Translations under genes and position numbers: made by a program
Part shown: one piece after another, positions 5,923 through 12,368 of the stretch
Numbering within the stretch: the stretch's first letter is position 1
Layout of the letters: each line of letters starts with the position of its first letter
Source of the DNA: an uncultured bacterium
Lineage (GTDB): Bacteria; Chloroflexota; Anaerolineae; JACIWP01
Direction of reading: 5' to 3'
Assembly (NCBI GenBank): GCA_903872005.1
Contig: CAIQJD010000317.1
Coordinates: 1-12,569, forward strand
DNA length: 12,569 bases
Notes under the pieces: model-generated
Database searches by the model: none
What the model saw: only the letters and a program-made list of their open reading frames with translations
Told to the model about the DNA's origin: nothing

Positions 5923-8634
5923 TCAGAAACTCAGCCGCACCTCGCGCAGCTTGGGCGAGGTGGTATCATAGAGCGAGATGAAGCTGGCCCGATATTGCAG
6001 CCACGCCATACCCGCCGGCATGCCGCGCACCGCCTGCCCCGATTGTTCGTAGAAACTGCCCGGCCCGGCCGGCCCCTGCCAGACAGCGTCCTCCAGCTCG
6101 GCCGCACTGGTCGCCCAACGCAGCTCGAACTTGAGCGCCGTATCCACCGGCGTCTCGCCGTCCCACGCCAGCCGTTTCGGGATCGCCCCGCCCAACGCAA
6201 TGGCCGACGAGATGAAGTGCTCGACCGGCTGGCGCGTGTACGCGTTGCCATGATCGTGCGGGCTGAGATAGTGCGGCCCCATGCCCGGCAGCCGCGTCGT
6301 GCGCGCCGGCGTGAAGCCGGCCGGCCCGTTCCAGTAGATGAGCGAATCGGCCTGATGCCCCAAATTGTCGCGATGGCACGCCAGCATGATGTCCGGCAAT
6401 CCATCGCGGTTGAAATCCAGCACCAGCGACGCGCAAGCGGCATCGGCCGGCAGATTGAACGGATGCTCCAGGTCAATGCGCTTGCCATCGCCATAGAAGA
6501 TCTGCGACGGCACGATGCGCGTCACGGCCGAGGAGTAGGCCGAGACGACCAGGTCGAGATGCCCGTCGTTGTTGATATCGGTCACATAGATATGGCCGGG
6601 GCTATAGTTGCCGTCATAACGTTGCGAACGCTCGTGGCTGAAGCCATCCGGCCCGCCATAGAAGATGTAAAACGATGTCGGCCGGCGCGTATAGTGCCCC
6701 ATCACGGTCACGATCAAGTCCGGCCAGCCATCCTCGTTGATGTCGGCCACATTCAGCGTACCAATCCAGCCGGTCGTGATAGGAATGCTGCCCACCCGTT
6801 CGGCCGAGAACCCATCCGGCCCGCCATAGTAGATCGCCACGCGCTCGCGCCAGTCGCCAGTCAGGAAGTCGAGATAGCCGTCGCGATTAACGTCCGCCAG
6901 ATGGCCCATCCCCACCGAGAAGGTCGGCACATTGCTGGTCCGCTCGGCCGAAAAACCCTCCGCGGACCCCCAGAAGATCGTCGTCGAGTGCGCCAGAGTC
7001 TCCGGCTTATCATCATAGGTGGTGCCAATCGCCAACAGGTCGAGGTAGCCATCATGGTTGAAATCCGCCACGTGCACATGCTGGATGCCCCGGCAGACCG
7101 TCGGCAAGTCCTGATAGCGGTCGGGGCTGACGCCGGCCGGCCCGCCCCAGAAGATGCGTAGCCCATTGACGATCGTCGTCGTCAATTCGGGATAGCCGTC
7201 CAGATTCAGATCGGCCAGGACATACGAGCTGCTGCCGCCGGTAGGCAGTTCGAGCCGGCGCTCCGCCGCATACTCCCCCGCCGCGTTGCCGAGATAGACA
7301 TAGATCGGGAAGCCCGGCCATATCTGCGAAGGGCCGCCCATCGTATTGTTGAACACCACGACCGGCGCGCCGCCCTTCACCAACTCGCCGGCCGTGTTGC
7401 CCATCGCGCCGCCGGTCGGCAGGAACGTGACCCGCTCGGTCGAGAAGCCGGCCGGCCCATTCCAGAACACCGCCGACTCGGCTTCGTAGGTCACGGCATT
7501 CTCGTAGCGGCTGGCGATGATTTCTGGCCGGCCGTCGCCATCCAGATCGGCCGCGCTGACCCAGGTGATGTACTTGAGCGGCAGGGCCTGCCAAACGACG
7601 TCGGGCGCCTCGACCCGCCGGATTTCCACACCATTCACCGTCGCCAGGATCAGCTCGTTGCGTCCATCCCCATCCACGTCGGCGACCGCGACGCGCGTCG
7701 CGCCCTGGCAGAACATCGTGGTGAAACCCTCAGCGTGCAGGATCGTGCGCTTTTCCGGCCCGAACCGGCCGGCGTCGTTCCAGTAGATCCACACCTGATT
7801 GCCGCCGCTGAAGATGATCTCATCGCGGCCATCGCCGTCCAGGTCGGCCAGGAGCGCCTGCTGTGCAAAGTGGGTCGGCAAGCGGGTCGGCTGCGCGGTA
7901 TCGAATCCGCCGCCGGCCTTGCCCCAATAGATAGTCGCCTCGAAATCATACTCGAACTCGGAGCGGTAGTTGGCAACGACCAGCTCCGGCTGGCCGTCGC
8001 CGTTCAGATCGCCGGCTGCCGCCGAAACGGCCGCCACGCCGGTCAGGCCGAAACGAGCCGTGGCGTCTTCGAAGCGCCGGCCTTCGCGCTGCAAGAAGAC
8101 CTGCAGCGGGCGCGGGCGCCCCGGCGCGTGGTGATCCACCCATGCGGACGGGAAGATCAGGTCGAGCCGGCCGTCGCCGTCGGCGTCCACAATCGCCACG
8201 TCATACGCCCCGACCGTGCGGAATTCCGCGCGCTCGCCCGTCAGGCCGGCCGGCCCGCCCCAATAGACATAAGATGTCAATTCGGACGTGACGCCATTCT
8301 CGCCATTGACCACCACCAGATCGGGATAGCCATCGCCATCCAGGTCCACGATGCGGCTCATCCACCCGCTGTCATTCGCCAACTGCTGGCGCGGCCACGC
8401 CGCGCCGGACGCCGCGCTGGCCGAGTAGATCCAGGTCGGCCCGCGCTCGATGTAGCCGTGATTGTTGGCGACGATGATGTCCACGCACCCATCATTGTTC
8501 ACGTCCGTGCGGTGAATCGTCTCAATCACACCATGCGCGTTCACGTAGAGATTACTGCCAGCGTCCAAGAACTGGCCGGCCGCGAAATCCTGGAACCCAC
8601 GCTGGACAATATCGCACTTCGCTTGATCAGCCAC
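5923..8634 (-). CDS. FG-GAP/VCBS repeat beta-propeller protein with C-terminal beta-sandwich-like domain
   Basis: A 903-residue repeat protein. Calcium-loop motifs of the form DxNxDG/DxDGDG followed by x(1-2)-D/E-hydrophobic begin at residues 44, 97, 150, 209, 264, 319, 363, 475, 524, 581, 631, 686 and 740, with a decayed unit near 417 (GELVKGG). Spacing is 44-59 residues, so there are 14 units, enough for two seven-bladed propellers. Between loops runs YWGGPxGFSxER, the VCBS strand consensus. Residues about 800-903 (LAWDGETPVDTALKFELR, WLQYRASF, LREVRLSF) resemble the binding-type module often found at the end of such proteins, probably for carbohydrate. No N-terminal signal peptide is visible: MADQAKCDIVQRGFQ is polar. 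The start is GTG at 8634 with AGGAG 6 bases upstream; an in-frame TAG (8644-8646) rules out a longer start. Such proteins normally bind ligands outside the cell, so its place among cytosolic enzymes is odd. Confidence 0.88.
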   Translation of the reverse strand: MADQAKCDIVQRGFQDFAAGQFLDAGSNLYVNAHGVIETIHRTDVNNDGCVDIIVANNHGYIERGPTWIYSASAASGAAWPRQQLANDSGWMSRIVDLDGDGYPDLVVVNGENGVTSELTSYVYWGGPAGLTGERAEFRTVGAYDVAIVDADGDGRLDLIFPSAWVDHHAPGRPRPLQVFLQREGRRFEDATARFGLTGVAAVSAAAGDLNGDGQPELVVANYRSEFEYDFEATIYWGKAGGGFDTAQPTRLPTHFAQQALLADLDGDGRDEIIFSGGNQVWIYWNDAGRFGPEKRTILHAEGFTTMFCQGATRVAVADVDGDGRNELILATVNGVEIRRVEAPDVVWQALPLKYITWVSAADLDGDGRPEIIASRYENAVTYEAESAVFWNGPAGFSTERVTFLPTGGAMGNTAGELVKGGAPVVVFNNTMGGPSQIWPGFPIYVYLGNAAGEYAAERRLELPTGGSSSYVLADLNLDGYPELTTTIVNGLRIFWGGPAGVSPDRYQDLPTVCRGIQHVHVADFNHDGYLDLLAIGTTYDDKPETLAHSTTIFWGSAEGFSAERTSNVPTFSVGMGHLADVNRDGYLDFLTGDWRERVAIYYGGPDGFSAERVGSIPITTGWIGTLNVADINEDGWPDLIVTVMGHYTRRPTSFYIFYGGPDGFSHERSQRYDGNYSPGHIYVTDINNDGHLDLVVSAYSSAVTRIVPSQIFYGDGKRIDLEHPFNLPADAACASLVLDFNRDGLPDIMLACHRDNLGHQADSLIYWNGPAGFTPARTTRLPGMGPHYLSPHDHGNAYTRQPVEHFISSAIALGGAIPKRLAWDGETPVDTALKFELRWATSAAELEDAVWQGPAGPGSFYEQSGQAVRGMPAGMAWLQYRASFISLYDTTSPKLREVRLSF

Positions 8635-8640
8635 TCTGTT

Positions 8641-8645
8641 CTCCT
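8641..8645 (-). promoter_or_regulatory. Ribosome binding site that fixes the GTG start of the FG-GAP gene
   Basis: AGGAG on the minus strand lies 6 bases before GTG (8634-8632). The in-frame stop TAG overlaps it at 8644-8646, so translation cannot begin further upstream in this frame. This makes the absence of a signal peptide a real property of the sequence, barring a sequencing error. Confidence 0.75.
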
Positions 8646-8667
8646 ATCGCGCCGAATCTCGGCTGCC

Positions 8668-9438
8668 TCACCATCCCAATCGCCGACGCAATCGCTCAGC
8701 CATCCAATCGCTCAGTCGCTCCAGCAACGCCTCGCCCATCTCGCGCGTGGCGCGCCGCGCATCCCCGACAACCCCGTTGGGCGTCAGCACGCGCAGACTG
8801 TCCATGTACAGGTCAACGCCCTGCCCGTCCTGGCTGATCCAGCCGCGCGCCGCCTTGTCCATGCGCACCAGATCCGGCCGGATCGCCAACATGCACGCCG
8901 TCTCCAGCACGTCCGCGTGCCACTGGGCCTCTTCCACCGGCACCCCGAAACGCTCGGAGACCAGCTCTTGCTGCACCCGCACATAGCCGGCGCCGTACAC
9001 TTCCGGCAAGACGCGCGCCTCAAAACCCCGTTGGCGCAGCAGATCCATCAAGTAGAAGCCGATCCCGTCCAGGAACGCGAAATTCCCGCCGTGGCCCGAG
9101 GTAAGGATGAACGTGCGAAAACCATGTCGCGCCAGGGCCAGACAGGTCTCCTCGTACATCGCCGTGAACGTCTGCGGCGATACGCTGAGCGAGCCGGGAA
9201 ACATCAGGTGGTGGTACGAAAGTCCCGGCCGCAGAATCGGGGCCACCAACGTGCGCCCCAGCTTTTGGGCGGTCAACTCCGCCACCCGCTCGCCGATCAG
9301 GCAATCGGTCAGCAACGGCAGATGCGGCCCATGCTGTTCCACCGATCCCGAAGGGACGAAGACGGCATCGTAGCCGGCTTGCAAGGCCGCGTCGATTTCC
9401 GGCCAGGTCATCTCTTCCAGTTTCACACGCTCTACCAT
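8668..9438 (-). CDS. Creatininase family protein (creatinine amidohydrolase-like)
   Basis: A 256-residue binuclear-metal amidohydrolase. Diagnostic motifs are GSVEQHGPHLPLLTD (E34, H36, D45 as metal ligands), SYHHLMFPGSLS, SGHGGN (H116; the family usually has NGHGGN) and HADVLET (E179), with length matching the family's roughly 240-260 residues. Known members hydrolyse the cyclic amide of creatinine, the formamide intermediate FAPy in riboflavin/F420 synthesis (ArfB), or intermediates in mycofactocin maturation (MftE). None of the partner genes of these pathways is present, so the substrate is more likely a catabolic amide. The ATG at 9438 follows AGGAGG by 6 bases, an excellent site. It lies 19 bases after the PIG-L gene and 33 bases before the FG-GAP gene, so it is internal to the operon. 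Confidence 0.9.
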   Translation of the reverse strand: MVERVKLEEMTWPEIDAALQAGYDAVFVPSGSVEQHGPHLPLLTDCLIGERVAELTAQKLGRTLVAPILRPGLSYHHLMFPGSLSVSPQTFTAMYEETCLALARHGFRTFILTSGHGGNFAFLDGIGFYLMDLLRQRGFEARVLPEVYGAGYVRVQQELVSERFGVPVEEAQWHADVLETACMLAIRPDLVRMDKAARGWISQDGQGVDLYMDSLRVLTPNGVVGDARRATREMGEALLERLSDWMAERLRRRLGW

Positions 9439-9457
9439 GTGTCGCCTCCTGGGCGCG

Positions 9458-10375
9458 TCAATGCTGTGCGCCGCGCGGCAACGCCTCGGCCGGCGTCGCC
9501 AGCGGCGTCTCGTGGGCGATGAGCAGATCGCCCGGCAAGTTGTTCGGTATGAACTGCTTGTTGATCACGCTCTCCGGCATGGGCAGAGAGCTATACGTGC
9601 GGCCGCCCACGCGCAAGAACGGCTCCGCGTAAGAGCAGCCGGCCAACATGCCCCAACGCCCATCGCGCGCTTCGATCACCTTGCGCGCCACCGAGCCGTA
9701 CAAGCGCTGGCTGACGATCTGATCCACCGCCTGCACCTTGCGGTGAATGACGCTGGTCGTGTCAATCCACACATCACACACGATCCCCTCGCCGAAGAAC
9801 TGCCGCGAATCGGCGATCTCACCGCCCATCGGGAGGTAGAAGATCTCTTTGACGTGGTGCGCGGCCACGCCATCCACCTGGCGAATGCGTGTGCCGGCGG
9901 TGGCAATCGCCCGAACCGTCAACTGCGAGATGATGGTGTGCGGGTCGGTCGGGGCCTGGCGCGCCATCGGCAGGTGCGTGATCACAATGTCCGGCCGGAC
10001 GCGCAAGATGATGTCGCGCAACTGCGCCACCCGTTCCTTGCTCCACTCCATATCTTCATCGTCGGGCCACCCCAGAAAGACCAATTCGTGCGTCCCGATG
10101 ATCTTCGCGACGGCCTCCGCTTCGCGTCGCTTGACCGCGCGCAGGTCTTCCAGCGTCCCGCGCACGATCTGCGCTTCGCCTTTCCGCCCCGGCGCTTCGT
10201 CCGGCTCCAGGAATAGATCGGGATGGTGGCGCTCTCCATCCGTGCAGATGACGACCGTCACGCGGTCTCCCAGGTCGGCATGCAGCGCCAGCGTCCCGGA
10301 GCCTTCCCACGCGCTATCGGCGGGGTGTGCATAGACCATCAAGATGCTCATGGTTCGGCGATTGGAGTCACTCAT
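9458..10375 (-). CDS. PIG-L family protein (LmbE-like), variant AHPAD motif
   Basis: A 305-residue protein of the zinc-dependent N-deacetylase fold that includes GlcNAc-PI deacetylase, MshB and BshB. The first motif, normally AHPDDE, reads AHPADSAWEGSGTLA (H17, A19, D20): the zinc ligands His and second Asp stay, but the first Asp, taken as the general base in MshB, is Ala. THLP (H134) and TDPH (D144, H146) supply the later conserved region, H146 being the expected third ligand. VVICTDGERHHPDL and ELVFLGWPDDE match the family. It could act on an acylated sugar or amide by an altered mechanism or have a non-catalytic role. The start at 10375 has GGAGGA 9 bases upstream; the in-frame ATG at 10393 lies before this site and the one at 10351 lacks a site. 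It is 67 bases after the SDR gene, the longest gap within the operon. Confidence 0.83.
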   Translation of the reverse strand: MSDSNRRTMSILMVYAHPADSAWEGSGTLALHADLGDRVTVVICTDGERHHPDLFLEPDEAPGRKGEAQIVRGTLEDLRAVKRREAEAVAKIIGTHELVFLGWPDDEDMEWSKERVAQLRDIILRVRPDIVITHLPMARQAPTDPHTIISQLTVRAIATAGTRIRQVDGVAAHHVKEIFYLPMGGEIADSRQFFGEGIVCDVWIDTTSVIHRKVQAVDQIVSQRLYGSVARKVIEARDGRWGMLAGCSYAEPFLRVGGRTYSSLPMPESVINKQFIPNNLPGDLLIAHETPLATPAEALPRGAQH

Positions 10376-10384
10376 CGCGCAGTC

Positions 10385-10390
10385 TCCTCC
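10385..10390 (-). promoter_or_regulatory. Ribosome binding site that selects the PIG-L start
   Basis: GGAGGA on the minus strand lies 9 bases before the ATG at 10375. It falls inside the short in-frame extension that would begin at 10393, so that upstream ATG is unlikely to be used. Confidence 0.7.
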
Positions 10391-10395
10391 CATCG

Positions 10396-10407
10396 GTCAA
10401 GATTGAC
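10396..10407. promoter_or_regulatory. Perfect dyad GTCAA-GA-TTGAC upstream of the PIG-L gene
   Basis: Two exact 5-bp half sites flank a 2-bp centre, 21 bases before the PIG-L ATG, in the longest gap of the operon. It could be an operator for an internal control point, but no matching -10 element was found close by, so function is uncertain. Confidence 0.25.
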
Positions 10408-10442
10408 TTTGGTTCAGCCGGCCGGCGCGGCCAGGCCGCCTT

Positions 10443-11267
10443 TCACAAATCGGGCGCGTAGCCGCGTCCCCACTGTTCGGCGCGTTTCACCCGGAAGTCG
10501 CCCGTGTTGGGCATGATGCAGTTCTGGCCTCCGTCCACCATGATCGTCTGGCCAACGATGTAGCGCGCCTCATCGGAGGCGAGAAAGACCGCCAGCCGGC
10601 CGATGTCGCGCGGCTCGCCGACCAGGCCGGCGGGAATGTTCTTGCCCGCCGCTTCGCGATCCACGTCGCCCATCACCTTCAGATGGTTCTCCACCAGGAT
10701 CCAACCCGGCGCGATGCAATTGACGCGGATGCCGCGCGGGCCTAGCTCCAATGCCAGGACGCGGCTATAGGCGGTAATGGCCGCCTTCGTGCCGGCGTAT
10801 ACCGTATGCTCCGTCATGCCAAAGAAAGCATGATTCGAGGCCAGATTGATGATCGCGCCGCCGGCCGGCAGCGCTGGCAGCGCCGCTTGCGTCAGAAAGA
10901 ACATGGCGCGCACATTGACGTTGTAGAGCGTGTCAAATTGCGCCGGCGTCACCTGCTCGAAAGGCCGGTTCATGGTGATGCCGGCGTTATTCACCAGCAC
11001 ATCCAGCCCACCCAGGAATTCAATGGCGCGCCCGGCCAGGTCGCGCGCCTGCTCCACATCATTGAAATCCGCGCCGAAGGCTTCGGCGCGCCCGCCTGCC
11101 CCCCGAATCTCATCCACAGCCGAGCGCGCGCCGGCGTCGCTGTGCGAATAGTGTAACGCGACGGCCGCTCCTTCGGCGGCAAATTCCAGCGCCACGCCGC
11201 GCCCGATGCCTGTGCCGGCGCCGGTTACCAGGACGCGCTTGCCAACCATCCGTCGGGAATCGCTCAT
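10443..11267 (-). CDS. Short-chain dehydrogenase/reductase (SDR), classical type
   Basis: A 274-residue NAD(P)-dependent oxidoreductase. The Rossmann motif TGAGTGIG (T15-G22), NNAG (93-96), N118, S144, Y157 and K161 (YAGTK) make a complete active site; PGWI and VDGGQ complete the classical pattern. A basic/polar residue follows beta-2 (HYSHSDAG), with no Asp at the usual NAD-selecting position, which hints at NADP(H), though weakly. Relatives oxidise or reduce sugars, sugar acids and other secondary alcohols; several are annotated as glucose or gluconate dehydrogenases, but the substrate cannot be fixed here. A roughly 20-residue tail after VDGGQ (PNTGDFRVKRAEQW...) is longer than usual. AAGGA lies about 10 bases before the ATG. 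It is 29 bases after the hydroxyacid dehydrogenase and is probably translated from the same mRNA. Confidence 0.93.
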   Translation of the reverse strand: MSDSRRMVGKRVLVTGAGTGIGRGVALEFAAEGAAVALHYSHSDAGARSAVDEIRGAGGRAEAFGADFNDVEQARDLAGRAIEFLGGLDVLVNNAGITMNRPFEQVTPAQFDTLYNVNVRAMFFLTQAALPALPAGGAIINLASNHAFFGMTEHTVYAGTKAAITAYSRVLALELGPRGIRVNCIAPGWILVENHLKVMGDVDREAAGKNIPAGLVGEPRDIGRLAVFLASDEARYIVGQTIMVDGGQNCIMPNTGDFRVKRAEQWGRGYAPDL

Positions 11268-11296
11268 TGCCGCATCATCCTTATGTCAATATTGGA

Positions 11297-12307
11297 TCAG
11301 CCAGAGCGCGGCTGCATCTCGCCCCAACGCGGCCGCACCGTCGGGTTCACCACCGAGCGCGGCCAGCGTCGCGCCAGCAAATCCAGGATCGCCTCCACGC
11401 ACACTTCGCTGTAGCTTTCAGGATACGCGTCGGTGTAGCCGGCCGCATGAGGCGTGATCACGACGTTGTCCATCTGGAACAGTGGGTTGTCCGCTGACGG
11501 CGGCTCTTGCTCCAGCACATCCAGCGCCGCGCCGGCGATCCAGCCCTCTCGCAGCGCCCGGATGAGCGCCGGCTCATCCACCACCGCCCCGCGCGCCATG
11601 TTCACCAGCAACGCGTGGGATGGCATGAGGAGCAGCTCTTTCTCGCCAATGAGATGGCGCGTCTCGGGCGTCAGCGGGCAGTGCAGCGAGACGTAGTCCG
11701 CCTCGCGCAACAGTGTCGGCAGATCGCAGCCCCGCGCGCCGAAAGCCGCCAGCGTCGCCGCCGGCGCATAGGGATCAGCGACCAACAGATGCATCTCAAA
11801 GCCACGCACCTTCTGCGCCACCAGTTGCGCGATGCGCCCGAACCCGACCAGTCCCAGGGTCGCGCCCTGCGGATGCCGGCGCGGCAGCGCCGCCCGCGCG
11901 TTCCACGTCCCGGCGCGCGTCAACCGCTCCAGCCGGCTCACCTGACGCAGCAGATTGAGCAGGAGCGCGACCGTATGATCCGCGACGCCATCACTCAGCA
12001 CATACGGGGTATTGGCGACGATGATGCCCATTTGCGTGGCCGCCGGCACGTCAATGTTGTCCGTCCCGCTCCCCACGCGCACAATGGCCCCGCAGCGTTT
12101 TAGAACCTGCAGATTCTCGCGCGTGAGCAGGTGTTTGCCGCCCAGCAGCCACACGACATCCGCATCGCCGGCGTAGCGCGCCAGCTCTTCACCATCGAAG
12201 CATGGGTGATTGACGAAGGTCACGCCGGCGTCAGCGAAGCGTTGCGGTACCCAATCGGCGACCCGGTGATCGTCATTCACCACCAGCGCCACCTTGCGGT
12301 CTGACAT
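11297..12307 (-). CDS. D-isomer specific 2-hydroxyacid dehydrogenase (SerA/glyoxylate reductase-like)
   Basis: A 336-residue NAD(P)-dependent enzyme that interconverts 2-keto and D-2-hydroxy acids. VRVGSGTDNIDV and VANTPYVLSDGVADHTVALLL are the substrate-domain hallmarks, LGLVGFGRIA (G152, G155, G157) the nucleotide-binding loop, and R239 (NMARGAVVD), E268 (LEQEPP) and H287 (TPHAAG) the catalytic triad. VADPYAP after beta-2 supplies an acidic residue (D178), favouring NAD(H). No ACT regulatory domain follows, so a catabolic or general hydroxyacid role is likelier than regulated serine synthesis. The start at 12307 has GGAGGT 7 bases upstream; the in-frame ATG at 12325 precedes that site. A strong hairpin and T-run lie immediately upstream. 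It is 29 bases before the SDR gene, and the pair may act on consecutive hydroxyl groups of one substrate. Confidence 0.93.
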   Translation of the reverse strand: MSDRKVALVVNDDHRVADWVPQRFADAGVTFVNHPCFDGEELARYAGDADVVWLLGGKHLLTRENLQVLKRCGAIVRVGSGTDNIDVPAATQMGIIVANTPYVLSDGVADHTVALLLNLLRQVSRLERLTRAGTWNARAALPRRHPQGATLGLVGFGRIAQLVAQKVRGFEMHLLVADPYAPAATLAAFGARGCDLPTLLREADYVSLHCPLTPETRHLIGEKELLLMPSHALLVNMARGAVVDEPALIRALREGWIAGAALDVLEQEPPSADNPLFQMDNVVITPHAAGYTDAYPESYSEVCVEAILDLLARRWPRSVVNPTVRPRWGEMQPRSG

Positions 12308-12314
12308 GCTGACC

Positions 12315-12320
12315 ACCTCC
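12315..12320 (-). promoter_or_regulatory. Ribosome binding site of the hydroxyacid dehydrogenase, abutting a terminator
   Basis: GGAGGT lies 7 bases before the ATG at 12307 and only 3 bases after the T-run (12324-12330) of the upstream terminator. There is no room for a promoter between the two elements, so expression needs read-through or a promoter inside the aldolase gene or hairpin. Confidence 0.75.
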
Positions 12321-12323
12321 GAC

Positions 12324-12363
12324 AAAAAAAGCGGCTTCCAGAGCCGGTCGCCCTGGAAGCCGC
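12324..12363 (-). terminator. Intrinsic terminator or attenuator after the aldolase gene
   Basis: On the minus strand a perfect 11-bp stem, GCGGCTTCCAG pairing with CTGGAAGCCGC, encloses an 11-base loop and is followed by seven T residues. It starts 5 bases after the aldolase TGA and fits all rules for factor-independent termination. Because the next gene's ribosome binding site follows at once, it is either a partial terminator that lowers expression of downstream genes or a regulated attenuator. Confidence 0.85.
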
Positions 12364-12368
12364 GAAGT

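Noticed and set aside
5995..7161. A 388-codon open frame on the plus strand
   Set aside because: It is antisense to the FG-GAP repeats; its repetitive Arg/Ile/Val/Asp pattern is a mirror of the calcium-loop repeats.
5923..8634. DNA-level tandem repeats or a mobile repeat array
   Set aside because: The periodicity is at protein level only (calcium loops and YWGGPxGFS strands); the nucleotide copies are diverged and unequal in length.
7735..9522. A 595-codon open frame on the plus strand
   Set aside because: It lies opposite the FG-GAP and creatininase genes, has low-complexity Arg/Ala/His-rich content without any family motif, and runs antisense to strongly supported proteins. Long antisense frames are expected in GC-rich DNA.
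10427..10439. GC-rich hairpin GCGGCCAGGCCGC after the SDR gene as a terminator
   Set aside because: There is no T-run on the minus strand after it, the loop is tiny, and the next gene has a normal intra-operon arrangement.
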